Origin: Homoserinimonas sp.
GTDB taxonomy: Bacteria; Actinomycetota; Actinomycetes; Actinomycetales; Microbacteriaceae
NCBI GenBank assembly: GCA_023957835.1
Contig: JAMLGP010000001.1
Location: 551,575 to 615,574 of the forward strand
Reading direction: 5' to 3'
Length of the DNA: 64,000 bases
Position numbers and translations under genes: made by a program. Under the pieces are notes generated by a model, which saw only the letters and a program-made list of their open reading frames with translations, made no database searches and had not been told where the DNA came from. Positions within the stretch are counted from its first letter, which is position 1. Every line of letters starts with the position of its first letter. Of the stretch, positions 36,109 to 45,458 are shown piece by piece.

Positions 36109-39036
36109 ATGCCTGGTTCGCCATCGCCTCGAAAACGCTCTACGCTAACCGGCCTCGCGAAGCTTGGCTTCGTAAACCTTGCAGCGAGTTCTCTTGCCCT
36201 GAGCCAAGTGCCGGCGGATGTTGTTCCGGAATTTGAGCGAGCAGCGGACCCCGATCAGGCGCTCCACTATCTTTCATTACTGGAGGAGAGGGATGCGCCC
36301 GCAGTTCGCGGAATCCTCGAAGATCGTGCTGCAGCCGGCCGGTTAATCCGAGTTCTGGGCGCTTCGGCGGGACTCGGCGAATTTCTGCGCAGGAGACCCG
36401 CCGCGCTCGCCCTGTTCAGGAAGCCGGTGGCCGAGTTGCCACAGCCGGAAGCGATGAACAGAAGATTGCAGGATTCTGTGAAGGATCGCGAGGGCGAGGA
36501 AGCAATCGTTACCCTGCGCGTGGCATACCGTGAACTTCTAACTGAAATCGCCATCTTCGATCTTGAGCTGAAAGACCCTCTGGGCGGAGTGGATTCCTTG
36601 GCTGCAGCTCTCGCGGATCTCGCGGGTGCCGCCATAGTCGCGGCCATCGACCTTGCAACATCAGAACTCACGCGCGAAGGCGCGAACCCGAGTTCAACTT
36701 CTATCGCCGTGATCGGAATGGGAAAGACCGGGGCGCGAGAGCTCAACTACCTGAGCGATGTGGACGTACTGTATGTCGCTTCACCCGTCGGAGAGGCAAC
36801 AGTCGAGGAATCAGTCAGGGCAGCGACGGCAATCGCAAAACGACTGACTCGAATTCTGCACGGTCCATCGCCGGAGCCCGGGCTTTGGGAGCTGGATGCG
36901 AACCTGAGGCCCGAGGGCAAGTCGGGTGTCCTGGTTCGCAGTCTCGATTCCTATCTTGCCTACTACGAGCGATGGGCAAAGGGATGGGAGTTTCAGGCTC
37001 TGCTGAAGGCCCGGCCAATCGCTGGTGACCTCAAACTCGGCGCCCAATTCGTGGATGCCATTCAGCCCCTGGTCTGGAGCAGCGCTTCGAAGGAGAACTT
37101 CGTCGAGTCTGTACAGAAGATGCGCGAGCGAGTCACAGCGCACATCCCGGAGCACGATCGCGACGTGCAGGTCAAACTCGGAGAGGGAGGACTTCGGGAC
37201 ATCGAGTTCACGACCCAGCTTCTGCAGCTCGTGCACGGTCAGACAGACGAACGAGTTCGACAGCGTTCCACCCTCGGGGCGCTGGCTGCGCTGGTTGAAT
37301 TCGGTTACATCGGCAGAACAGAAGCGGAAAGATTCGGCATTGATTATCGAACTCTCAGGCTGATTGAGCACCGGCTCCAGCTTCGCCGCCTTACGCGGAC
37401 GCATCTCATGCCAAGGGATGAACCTTCCCTTAGAGTTCTTGCGAGAGCCACCGGACTTGCTCCAACCGCTGATGGTCTCCTCGACCACTGGCGAGGGGTA
37501 AAGGCCGAAGTGCACTCCCTGCACGAGCGTCTGTTTTACCGCCCACTGCTCTCGGCGGTCGCGGCACTGCCTGAAGAAAGCTTCGCGCTTTCCAGCGATC
37601 AGGCGCAGGCGAGGCTTGGAGCTATTGGCTTCAAGGATCCTGCGGGGGCTCTGAGGCACATAGCCGCACTAACTGAAGGACTGTCCCGCAGGGCAAAGAT
37701 CCAGCGGAATCTTCTGCCGGTGATTCTTCAGTGGCTCTCCGAAGGCACCGACCCGGATCACGGTCTGCTTGTCTTTCGCCGACTAAGCGATGCCCTCGGT
37801 GAGTCCCACTGGTATCTCAGGATGCTCAGGGATTCGTCCGGAGCGGCGCACCGGCTCATGCAGGTCTTGTCGACTTCCCGCTTCGTCGGCGACCTCTTTG
37901 AGCGGATCCCGGAGTCCGTAGCCTGGCTGGAGGATGACGCCGAGTTGAAGCCTCGGACTCTGGATTCGCTGTCGAAAGAAGCCGAATCGATTGCCATGAG
38001 ATATTCGGATGATTCGGATTCTGCGGCTTTGGCAATCCGCGCTATTCGAAGACGAGAGACACTGCGACTGGCCATTGGCAGCATCCTGAATCTGATCGGG
38101 GTAGAGGAGCTCGGCGAAGCGCTGTCAGACCTCAACACGGCGGTGCTTGGGGCCTTCCTCTCTCTGGCTGCCAATGCCGAAGTACCTTCGGGTTTCGAAT
38201 TCGCAATTATTGCAATGGGACGGTTCGGGGGACGGGAACTGGGCTTCGGCTCCGATGCCGACATAATCTACGTCTATCGCTCGGCAGATGCCGGGGAGGG
38301 CCAGAAAGCTGCGGAGCGAATCGTTTCAGAACTGAACCGGCTGACCGAAGACTTCCAGCTTCCTTTCGAGCTTGACATTGATCTCAGGCCAGAAGGCAAG
38401 AACGGCCCGGTAGTTCGCTCGCTCGAGTCCTACCGCGCCTACTATGAGCGCTGGTCACTAACCTGGGAGGCGCAGGCGCTCCTTCGTGCGAAGGGCACCG
38501 CGGGCAGCGAGCCGCTGATCCGGGACTTTCTGGCCCTCGCCGACGAGATTCGCTACCCGAATTCTCTTTCTGAAAGGGATGTTCGCGAGATCAGAAGAAT
38601 TAAGGCGCGAGTCGAAGCTGAGCGGCTTCCCAGAGGCGCTGATCCTTCGAGACACCTCAAGCTTGGCCGCGGTTCGATTAGCGACGTTGAGTGGCTGGTG
38701 CAATTGATCCAGCTGCAGCGTGCGGCAACGGATGAGAAACTCAGGACCACCTCAACCCTTCGCGCGTTGAAGGTCGCGGCTGACACCGGTGCTGTTTCGC
38801 GCGGCGATGCGCGGATACTGCGAGAGGCCTGGCTGCTGGCTTCCCGCTGCCGCTCCGCGCTTTACCTTTGGACCGCCAAAACGACCGACGTGCTGCCGAG
38901 GGATCGATCCCAACTCGAGGGCGTTGCTAGACTGCTGGGCCTGCCTGCAGGCTCAGCGAACAGACTCGAAGACGAATACCTGCGCACTACCCGGCGCTCA
39001 AGAGCGGTCTTCGAACGCCTCTTCTACGAGACTTAA
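36109..39036 (+). CDS. glnE: Bifunctional glutamine synthetase adenylyltransferase/deadenylylase
   Basis: About 975 residues from ATG 36109, four bases after glnA2; a TTG at 36079 would overlap glnA2. Two nucleotidyltransferase domains are seen, each with a GxG...DxD pattern: GKTGARELNYLSDVDVLYVAS with DANLRPEGKSG in the N-half, and FGGRELGFGSDADIIYVY with DIDLRPEGKNG in the C-half. The linkers have the SMART-like helices of GlnE. It controls GlnA1, which is not in the window, and not the GlnA2 encoded next to it. Length fits the family. Confidence 0.95.
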   Translation: MPGSPSPRKRSTLTGLAKLGFVNLAASSLALSQVPADVVPEFERAADPDQALHYLSLLEERDAPAVRGILEDRAAAGRLIRVLGASAGLGEFLRRRPAALALFRKPVAELPQPEAMNRRLQDSVKDREGEEAIVTLRVAYRELLTEIAIFDLELKDPLGGVDSLAAALADLAGAAIVAAIDLATSELTREGANPSSTSIAVIGMGKTGARELNYLSDVDVLYVASPVGEATVEESVRAATAIAKRLTRILHGPSPEPGLWELDANLRPEGKSGVLVRSLDSYLAYYERWAKGWEFQALLKARPIAGDLKLGAQFVDAIQPLVWSSASKENFVESVQKMRERVTAHIPEHDRDVQVKLGEGGLRDIEFTTQLLQLVHGQTDERVRQRSTLGALAALVEFGYIGRTEAERFGIDYRTLRLIEHRLQLRRLTRTHLMPRDEPSLRVLARATGLAPTADGLLDHWRGVKAEVHSLHERLFYRPLLSAVAALPEESFALSSDQAQARLGAIGFKDPAGALRHIAALTEGLSRRAKIQRNLLPVILQWLSEGTDPDHGLLVFRRLSDALGESHWYLRMLRDSSGAAHRLMQVLSTSRFVGDLFERIPESVAWLEDDAELKPRTLDSLSKEAESIAMRYSDDSDSAALAIRAIRRRETLRLAIGSILNLIGVEELGEALSDLNTAVLGAFLSLAANAEVPSGFEFAIIAMGRFGGRELGFGSDADIIYVYRSADAGEGQKAAERIVSELNRLTEDFQLPFELDIDLRPEGKNGPVVRSLESYRAYYERWSLTWEAQALLRAKGTAGSEPLIRDFLALADEIRYPNSLSERDVREIRRIKARVEAERLPRGADPSRHLKLGRGSISDVEWLVQLIQLQRAATDEKLRTTSTLRALKVAADTGAVSRGDARILREAWLLASRCRSALYLWTAKTTDVLPRDRSQLEGVARLLGLPAGSANRLEDEYLRTTRRSRAVFERLFYET

Positions 39037-39161
39037 ACTCGCTGCCACCGGCGCTCCTCGCGCGTCCCTGCCTTGCTCGGTCTCGTTCTGCATCCCAATG
39101 TTGCAGGTCTCGCACCGGTCCCGACCTTTATCGTGCAGGAGTGCGGGCGTACCCCGTTCGG

Positions 39162-39167
39162 TAAACT
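39162..39167 (+). promoter_or_regulatory. -10 element (TAAACT) six bases before the start codon
   Basis: TAAACT lies exactly six bases before ATG 39174 with no ribosome-binding site between, again suggesting a leaderless message. A clear -35 is missing. Confidence 0.45.
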
Positions 39168-39173
39168 CGCGGC

Positions 39174-40325
39174 ATGGTACACGGTCGCTCCGCGGTAGTG
39201 ATCGCCGTCGTCGCACTCCTGCTCGTCGGCTGCGCGGCCGGTCCCGATGCACCGGGATCTTCGCCCAGCGGCAATGCATCGACCTCGGACAGAACCCCCG
39301 GTGAGCTCGCGACACCCACCCCGACCGCTGAACCGCTCGCGATCGAGCGTCCCGCGCCCTTGTGGTCGGTCAGTTGCGCGGAGCTCGGCGCAATGTTCGG
39401 GACCTCGCTGGACGGAATGAAGCTCCTCGACCTTCCGATTGGGGAGGTCCGGGATATGTTGACCCATCTGGGCAGTTGGCGGGATGCGGTGGCTAATCAG
39501 GGTGGTCTGGACTGCGTCTGGACAAACGACGTGGGTATGGCCTATCTCGATACGCCCAACATCTGGTTGCGGGGTACCCCGGCCATGGACCTCTTCGAAG
39601 CGCGCTATCTGTCCATCGTCGCCCTGCCCGGCGCTGCAGCTGGCTATCGTTCGCTCTACGGATACACCGGGAAGGATTTCAAGGGCGATAACTGCCAGTG
39701 GAACAATACCTACGGCTATACGAACGCCGACTACGAGGCCGCAGTCGGGGAGGATTGGATCCGGATCAACCTGATGATCGGCCCGACCGGCTGCGATCAG
39801 TACTGGACGCCGCGCGTCAAGAAGGTAATCGAGCGGATCGGCCAATCCCGACTTTCCGACCCGTCCAGCCGGCCTGCCGGGGTCGCGACGCTGCCGGCCG
39901 ACTGCAAGGCCCTCATCGCGCCTGTGGACGCTCTACTCTCCGCGCCGGTGGGCCCCGATCCATACGCTGCTGCGCTCTACGGCGCTGAGCCATTCACCTC
40001 GCTGGAGCGCAGCAAGCTGCTTTGCATCTGGGGCACGCAGGCGACCGTCGTGATCACGGCGCTCGAGGGTGGCGCCTGGCTGATGCCGGAATACCATGCG
40101 TGGGCTGCCACGATCGGCCGCCCGGTTGCGATCGATGCTACTTCGCTTCGCCCAGGGGACGAGGCCTGGATGATCCCTGAAAGCAGCGGCTGGGTGACGT
40201 TCTGGGCCGCGCTCGGCGGCAATCTCTACCGCGGATCCGTCGACCGTGCCCTGCCACCCGACAAGGTGGCGGAAAGGATGGCATCGCTGATCGACGCGCT
40301 TGTCGCCTGGCAGGGCACGCCCTGA
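39174..40325 (+). CDS. Lipoprotein with two similar Cys-containing halves
   Basis: 383 residues. The signal segment ends in LLLVGC, a lipobox, so the mature protein is anchored outside the membrane after a Ser/Thr/Pro linker. Two halves show the same pattern: VSCAELGAMFG with LDCVWTNDVG and an aromatic strand, then LPADCKALIAPVDALL with LLCIWGTQATVV. This resembles two copies of a DUF3558-like domain, each probably with a disulfide. The function is unknown. It is paired with a second lipoprotein gene, and the DNA looks richer in G and C than the core genes to the left. Confidence 0.75.
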   Translation: MVHGRSAVVIAVVALLLVGCAAGPDAPGSSPSGNASTSDRTPGELATPTPTAEPLAIERPAPLWSVSCAELGAMFGTSLDGMKLLDLPIGEVRDMLTHLGSWRDAVANQGGLDCVWTNDVGMAYLDTPNIWLRGTPAMDLFEARYLSIVALPGAAAGYRSLYGYTGKDFKGDNCQWNNTYGYTNADYEAAVGEDWIRINLMIGPTGCDQYWTPRVKKVIERIGQSRLSDPSSRPAGVATLPADCKALIAPVDALLSAPVGPDPYAAALYGAEPFTSLERSKLLCIWGTQATVVITALEGGAWLMPEYHAWAATIGRPVAIDATSLRPGDEAWMIPESSGWVTFWAALGGNLYRGSVDRALPPDKVAERMASLIDALVAWQGTP

Positions 40326-40415
40326 TATTCCCGTGGAGGTAGAGCATTTCGCCGACCGGTCTCACACCAGTCCCGACTTCGTCCAGCAAGGCTGTGGGTA
40401 CCTGATTCGGTCGGT

Positions 40416-40421
40416 TAGCAT
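40416..40421 (+). promoter_or_regulatory. -10 element (TAGCAT) six bases before the GTG start
   Basis: TAGCAT lies exactly six bases before GTG 40428. No ribosome-binding site is present. It is the fourth example in the window of this geometry. Confidence 0.4.
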
Positions 40422-40427
40422 TTCGGC

Positions 40428-42047
40428 GTGTCTTGCCTACGACGATTCGGTCTGCTGTCCACCGTCGCAATCGGCCTGTTGCTCACTGCGACTGGCTGCG
40501 TCCCGGGGGGTGCGCCTGTGCCCTCGATTCCGACGCTGCCGACGATCACCGTCTCCCCGATGCTCGACGACGCTCATGCGGTGGGCGCCATGGTCGGTCG
40601 AGACGGCGGCGAACTGACGACGACCGGTGCCGACGGCACGGTCTACACCCTGCTGTTGCCCGCGGGCGCACTGCTTGCTCCTGCCCGGGTCACTATGACA
40701 CCGCTTAGCTCGCTCGACGGTCTGCCTTGGGGTGATGGACCCTCCTACGGGGTGCAACTGGAGCCCTCCGGGACGATGCTCGCCGAATACGGTCGACTCA
40801 CGATCACGCCCGCAGGGGAGGTACCGGCGGATGCGCGCGTGCTCTTTGGCTACAGCGGCGCGGGTACCGAGCTCGCCCTTGCCATGCCGGATCCTCAGGC
40901 CGAGACCATCACGCTGCTCGTTGAGCACTTTAGCGGTGCGGGGGTGCAGCAGGGCTACCTCGGCGACGTTGAGTCGGCCAAGAAGCGGCTTGGCGGCACG
41001 GCAGAGCAGCAGGTTCGCAACGAGGTAAGCGCCTTGCTGCAGGCGGAGCGGAACGCCCAATTGAGCGGCGTCGCCGGCGATCCGGCGTTCCAGGAGACGA
41101 TGGAACGGCTGATGGACCGTTACCAGAAAGAGGTCGTCGATGTGCGGCTCGCCGCCGCCGACTCGAGCTGCGAAGCTGCCCGGGCCGCCACAGAGACGGT
41201 GCTCGCCTTCGAGCGCCAGCGGCAGTTGCTCGGCTTTGCAGAGCAAGGCGTCGACATGAGCGAGCTGCTCGCGCTGCAAAGTGTCTGCGTAGAGGAGGAG
41301 TATGCGCTCTGCGCCGAACAGCACATCGTGCACCGAATGATCTCGGTCCTCTTGCAGATCGAGCGTGCGGCGCAGTTGATGGGCGGCGGTGACGATCCGG
41401 TGGTTCAGCTCGCGAGGCAGCGCACCGAGGACTGCCTGCGCTTCGATCTGGAGTTCAGTTCCGACGGCGCAGGACATGGCGATGAAGGTCAGCTAACCTC
41501 CTCGATGACTGCGACCGTGCCGTTCCGCTTCAATGCCGCAGCCCTGGACTTCGACTACGAGCGGCAAACGTTACGCAACACCGCCTACGACTTCACCTTC
41601 GAAGGCAGCCACAATCTCGGCGACGGCTGTAGCATCCGCAACAAGCAGGGCGATGGCGGGTTCGTCCCCATAGCACTCTGGTGGGATGTGGATTACGGCA
41701 AGGGGGGCGATGGCGAGCCGGGCTCGCTGTCCACCGCCAGAGGCGAGGTCACCGGGCTGCATCTGGTCTGGGTACCCGAACAGACCACCGAGAGCACGAT
41801 CGTCGTCTGTACCGACTTCACGAGCCCGCTCTACAAGAACGTCTGGAGCAACTACTTCTGGGGGGCAGGACATTATGAGAAGCAGTACAAGCCGAGCCCC
41901 GATGGCTTCTGGATCGAGGATTGGGAGTTGCTCGGTGGCGAAACCTGGGCCAGGAAGCAGGAGCACACCTCTTCCTCCGGGAATGACCTGATTCTCGAGG
42001 ACACCTCGACCTTTGAACTGCGCCATGTGCCGCAGAAGAGCAACTGA
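40428..42047 (+). CDS. Large lipoprotein with a ZU5-like beta domain
   Basis: 539 residues from GTG 40428. A signal segment ends in TATGC, a lipobox. The following beta domain (GAMVGRDGGELTTTGADGTVYTLLLPAGALLAPARVTMTP) resembles ZU5-like/GAG-type domains of surface proteins. The middle (residues about 180-330) is a helical array with repeated ALLQAERNAQL and VLLQIERAAQL motifs and four Cys. The C-terminal part is beta-rich and ends in the domain with TFEGSHNLGDGC. I do not recognise a function. It follows the other lipoprotein gene by 102 bases and is the last gene before the conjugative element. Confidence 0.72.
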   Translation: MSCLRRFGLLSTVAIGLLLTATGCVPGGAPVPSIPTLPTITVSPMLDDAHAVGAMVGRDGGELTTTGADGTVYTLLLPAGALLAPARVTMTPLSSLDGLPWGDGPSYGVQLEPSGTMLAEYGRLTITPAGEVPADARVLFGYSGAGTELALAMPDPQAETITLLVEHFSGAGVQQGYLGDVESAKKRLGGTAEQQVRNEVSALLQAERNAQLSGVAGDPAFQETMERLMDRYQKEVVDVRLAAADSSCEAARAATETVLAFERQRQLLGFAEQGVDMSELLALQSVCVEEEYALCAEQHIVHRMISVLLQIERAAQLMGGGDDPVVQLARQRTEDCLRFDLEFSSDGAGHGDEGQLTSSMTATVPFRFNAAALDFDYERQTLRNTAYDFTFEGSHNLGDGCSIRNKQGDGGFVPIALWWDVDYGKGGDGEPGSLSTARGEVTGLHLVWVPEQTTESTIVVCTDFTSPLYKNVWSNYFWGAGHYEKQYKPSPDGFWIEDWELLGGETWARKQEHTSSSGNDLILEDTSTFELRHVPQKSN

Positions 42048-42201
42048 GGCGCACTAAACAGAGTACGGGCGTCGGAGGCTGCGAGTGCGATCCCCAAGAC
42101 CTCTCGGAATCAGACCCCGTAATACAGCTCGGCTTGAGGATCTGAGAACCGGAGGGTGTTCCACAGGATCATACTCCCCTGCAAATACAGGGAAGTGCGA
42201 T

Positions 42202-42211
42202 GTTGAGCATG
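42202..42211 (+). promoter_or_regulatory. Operator-like half-site upstream of xis
   Basis: GTTGAGCATG here matches exactly the half-site of the palindromes at 63240-63345, 21 kb away at the other side of the element. It lies about 110 bases before the likely xis start. A single ten-base match has a few percent chance of occurring at random in the element, so this is suggestive only. Confidence 0.4.
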
Positions 42212-42319
42212 GAGTTGGTCGCTACTGCGGCGGTCCGAGAACCCGTCCGTTTACTCGATTCTTGGCCGTCCTACGGGGTTCGCTGGAGGTCTGCGGGTGG
42301 TGCCGCCTACCTCATTGGT

Positions 42320-42544
42320 ATGAGCGACGACCGCCCCCGCCTCTGGACTCCGCAGGAGCTTGCGGAGTACACGGGCATCCCGATCAGGACGCTCGCTGAC
42401 TGGCGCACAGAGCGTGCGCGCAGCCGAGGTCTCGGGTTGCCGTTCGTCGCACTCTCGTCGCACAACGTTCGCTACCGCGATGAGGATGTCGAGGCGTTCA
42501 TCGCTGGGCGGATCGTGGCCCCGACGGATAGGGCGGGCGACTGA
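42320..42544 (+). CDS. Excisionase-like helix-turn-helix protein
   Basis: About 74 residues from ATG 42320 (MSDDRPRLW). It has the MerR-like winged helix of excisionases: LWTPQELAEYTGIPIRTLADWRTER and VRYRDEDVEAFIAGR. It would bend att DNA and steer the integrase toward excision. The frame is open from ATG 42200, which has AGGGAAG five bases upstream, so a longer 114-residue product with an unfamiliar N-terminus is possible. The stop overlaps the integrase start (TGATG). Confidence 0.8.
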   Translation: MSDDRPRLWTPQELAEYTGIPIRTLADWRTERARSRGLGLPFVALSSHNVRYRDEDVEAFIAGRIVAPTDRAGD

Positions 42545-43866
42545 TGGCGCGGCCGAAGCGCGCACTCGGCGAACTCGGCAAGGTGACCTACACGGTCGAG
42601 CCGAGCGGACTGGTCATCGCGCGAGCGCGGGTCTATGACGGCCAGGGGCAGGAGCGTCGTCCCAGCGGCAGCGGAGCGACCGAGGCTGAGGCGCTGACGG
42701 CGTTGCAGGAAGCTGCTGATGTCGCTGTCGGTCGAGTGCTGGCGCGACGAGCACAGGTCATGACTGTCGCTGAGCTGGCGAAGGCGTGGCTGAAGACGGC
42801 GTATCACGACGATGATCCGCGGGTGCTGCGCCAGCGCCGCGAGCAGACCGTCGATGGCTACGCATCGGTTGTTCGCGCGCATGTCGTCCCGCGCGCCGGT
42901 GCCATCCCCATTGCCGACATCACCGCCGACCGTGCTGATGGGCTGCTCATGGACGTAGCACGGGAGAAGTCGGTAACGACCGCGAACAAGGTTCGGAACG
43001 TGATGTCGCTCATGTTCGACTGGGCGATCCAGCAGGGGCACTTCTCGGCTGCCGGGTCGATCCAGAACACACGGTACGGAGCGGTCGTCATGGCGAACCC
43101 GATCCGTGCGACCAGGCGAGCGGACGAGCCGGACACGGTGTACTTCGAACTCGACGCGGTGCAGGTCAAGTACATCCTCCACCTCATCCGCGAAGTGTGG
43201 CCCGAGCGGCACCGAAAGCGGTATCCGGTGGGCCGACGGCCCAACTACAAGCTGCTCGCCGACTACATCCTCATCACGCTCGGCACCTCCGAGAGGACGG
43301 CAGAACCGATTGCGATCCGGTTCCAGGACGTGAAGTTCGAGGCGGTGGAACAACCGGATGGAAGCCTCACGATGGAGGCGCTCGTCTGGGTCGGCGGGAC
43401 GATGGTTCGCACCAAGTCCCGCGGCCTGTTTCGCCAGGACTCGCCCAAAGCTGAGCGACAAAAGCGTTGGATTCGCGTGCCGAAGTTCGCAGCGAAGGTA
43501 CTGAGCGAACTCGTGGCGAACCACGTTCCCGACCCCGAACGGAATCCAGACGACGTGCTGTTCACGACCGAGCGCGGCCGTCCGCGCGACCCCAGCGCCG
43601 TCGGCGAGTTGCTCCGGATGTTCCGCCGCGAATTCGAACCGGAACTGCTGGCTATCGGGGTCGACGCTAAGCACCTCACCTTCCGCAGCCTCCGCAAAGC
43701 AGTTGCAGCGGCGGTGTCGGATACGGCCGGTGTCGAGGCCGCACGCGACCTCCTGGGACACAGTGACGAGGCGATCACTGAGGGGCACTATGCAAAGCGT
43801 CCCGAACTTATCGTCGAAGTCGCGGCTGAAGCGCTCAACAAGGTGTTCGAGGGTATCGAGACCTGA
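42544..43866 (+). CDS. Tyrosine-type site-specific integrase
   Basis: 440 residues. An N-terminal arm-binding part and SAM-like core-binding domain (VAELAKAWLKTAYHDDD...) precede the catalytic domain. Catalytic residues are Arg in SERTAEPIAIR, an RSLRK in place of HxxR, LLGH, and the Tyr nucleophile in ITEGHYAKR. The first His of HxxR is replaced by Arg. The enzyme would join and excise the element at its att sites. It overlaps xis by one base. The insert target is not identified. Confidence 0.9.
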   Translation: MARPKRALGELGKVTYTVEPSGLVIARARVYDGQGQERRPSGSGATEAEALTALQEAADVAVGRVLARRAQVMTVAELAKAWLKTAYHDDDPRVLRQRREQTVDGYASVVRAHVVPRAGAIPIADITADRADGLLMDVAREKSVTTANKVRNVMSLMFDWAIQQGHFSAAGSIQNTRYGAVVMANPIRATRRADEPDTVYFELDAVQVKYILHLIREVWPERHRKRYPVGRRPNYKLLADYILITLGTSERTAEPIAIRFQDVKFEAVEQPDGSLTMEALVWVGGTMVRTKSRGLFRQDSPKAERQKRWIRVPKFAAKVLSELVANHVPDPERNPDDVLFTTERGRPRDPSAVGELLRMFRREFEPELLAIGVDAKHLTFRSLRKAVAAAVSDTAGVEAARDLLGHSDEAITEGHYAKRPELIVEVAAEALNKVFEGIET

Positions 43867-43916
43867 ATGAGCTGCGACAGAGGCTCGTCGTCGAGATCCC
43901 AACGGTGAGGTAGCTG

Positions 43917-44894
43917 TTACAGCACGCGGCTGTCGGGCACGACGGCACGTGACGCCCCCGGGTGGATAGCATTCCGCTTGGGGGCGTTCGCGGTGCACTC
44001 TCGCGTGATGTCGCTTGCGTTCGTCACAACGCGAGCGTCGCCCGACTGGAGCAACGAGTTCGTGCCAGCGCTCGCCGCGCTGGTAACAGGCCCCGGCACG
44101 GCACCAACATCGCGGCCCAGAAGTGCGGCCTCCCGAGCCGTGTGTAACGCCCCAGACCGAAACCCGGCCTCGACGACGATGGTGGACTCGGAGAGCGCGG
44201 CGAGGATACGTGCGCGATCTATGAAGCGCTGTCGAGTCGGGACAAGCCCTGGTGGCACCTCGGAGATCACCAATCCTTGACGCGAGATGCTCTGAATGAG
44301 GTCTGCGTGACCGGCAGGGTACGGGCGGTCGACTCCTGCAGCAAGCACGGCGATCGTGTCTCCGCGTTCGAGAAGCGCTGACCGATGCGCCGAGCCCTCG
44401 ATGCCGTAGGCGGCTCCGCCAACGACCGTTCTCCCGCTTCGAGCCAGCTCACTGGAAAGGTCCTCCGCAACATGCACCCCATAGCCGGTTGCTGCGCGGG
44501 CGCCAGTGACGGTGATCAGTTGGGAAGCGGGTGCGGTGAGAAGCTCGGTGCGACCCAGCGCCCACAGCGCGTAGGGTGCTCGTGCTCCAAGGTCGTTGAG
44601 AGCGATCGGCCATTCTGGGTCGCTCGGGATGAGGACCCGAACCCTGTCCGCCTCAGCCATGCGTGCTACCAGGCGATCGAGAGTACCGGCCACTCGCATG
44701 CGATCCCGCCACACCGCGGTTTCCACGGTATCCATGCCCGGGATTGGCTTGTCGCTGTCTGCCAGAGTGATCAACTCAACGCCGCCGACGCTTGCGAGCA
44801 AGGAGCCCGTAACCGTGTCGTTGGAAGTACCAGCGAGCGACAGCAGGATTCTCGCGGTGCGCTCGTCCTGGACAAAAGCAGAGAGCGTGGGCAT
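43917..44894 (-). CDS. DprA/Smf-like DNA-processing protein
   Basis: 325 residues. The Rossmann-like DprA core is present: LITVTGARAATGYGVHVAEDL, then RTVVGGAAYGIEGSAHRSAL, ILAALSESTIVVEAGFRSGALHTAREA, and VGAVPGPVTSAASAGTNSLL. DprA binds single-stranded DNA and loads RecA during transformation. On mobile elements such genes may protect or process single strands on entry. GGAGG stands before ATG 44894. It is convergent with int. Together with SSB and the antirestriction protein, it forms a set for handling newly entered single-stranded DNA. Confidence 0.88.
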   Translation of the reverse strand: MPTLSAFVQDERTARILLSLAGTSNDTVTGSLLASVGGVELITLADSDKPIPGMDTVETAVWRDRMRVAGTLDRLVARMAEADRVRVLIPSDPEWPIALNDLGARAPYALWALGRTELLTAPASQLITVTGARAATGYGVHVAEDLSSELARSGRTVVGGAAYGIEGSAHRSALLERGDTIAVLAAGVDRPYPAGHADLIQSISRQGLVISEVPPGLVPTRQRFIDRARILAALSESTIVVEAGFRSGALHTAREAALLGRDVGAVPGPVTSAASAGTNSLLQSGDARVVTNASDITRECTANAPKRNAIHPGASRAVVPDSRVL

Positions 44895-45086
44895 GGCGAC
44901 CTCCTTCAGTGAACTTCTTCTCTCCGAAGGTGCGCGACATCTGCCCCTTTATGTTCCTTGAAGGTAGGCGTACAGTGAAAGGCGAGGCACGTCCACAAAT
45001 TAGTAGGCCCCTCGGGGCGGCCCTTCGGGGAACTCGATATATGTTGCCTCCTCTGCGGAGAAGTACGTGTATCGAGAGGTCCCATC
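44895..45086. other. Divergent intergenic region with adjacent GC hairpins
   Basis: The 192 bases between the divergent dprA and membrane-protein genes contain GCCCCTCGGGGC (45007-45018) and CCCTTCGGGG (45021-45030), two side-by-side hairpins. They would lie in the leader of the rightward gene. Promoters for both genes are presumably here; none was fixed. Confidence 0.35.
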
Positions 45087-45452
45087 ATGATTCGTTCAAT
45101 TTTGCTTCTGAGCATGTATGGACGCGAGTTTATGCGCCGCTACATGCCCACCAACGTCGTTCTTGCGCTCATCCGCAGCCGCGGTGGTCTGAAGTGGGGT
45201 GTACCTGCGATGATCATCGCGGTGCCCTACGTCCTGGTCGCCAGTTGGTGTTCAGACCTCGTCGCGGAGGGCGGGCCGGGATGGCTGCACCTCATCATCC
45301 TGGTGTGTCTGTGGAACGCGATGAAGTTCATCGCAATAGGCCCCATCAGCTTGGTTCTTCTTCTCCGGTACCGTCGTCGCGAAGCGGTCGAGCGGCGTCA
45401 AGGTGAGCAGGTTCCAGACACAGTTGAACGGGTTGAGGCACTGACGTTCTGA
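45087..45452 (+). CDS. Small conserved membrane protein of actinobacterial conjugative elements
   Basis: 121 residues with two hydrophobic segments (WGVPAMIIAVPYVLVASWCS, GWLHLIILVCLWNAM and FIAIGPISLVLLL) after a basic N-terminus containing RYMPTNVVLALIRSRRG-like sequence. I recall similar small proteins from conjugative elements, sometimes wrongly labelled sulfate permease. It runs against the transfer genes on its right, with a six-base gap to the convergent gene. Its role is unknown; surface exclusion is one possibility. Confidence 0.68.
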   Translation: MIRSILLLSMYGREFMRRYMPTNVVLALIRSRGGLKWGVPAMIIAVPYVLVASWCSDLVAEGGPGWLHLIILVCLWNAMKFIAIGPISLVLLLRYRRREAVERRQGEQVPDTVERVEALTF

Positions 45453-45458
45453 CTGCGG

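Noticed and set aside
42060-42200. tRNA or tmRNA end as the element's attachment site
   Set aside because: No T-arm sequence or acceptor pairing was found on either strand between 42048 and 42320.
42472-43998. 508-codon leftward frame across the integrase
   Set aside because: It is antisense to the integrase. The translation is rich in Arg and His as expected for a shadow frame in GC-rich DNA.
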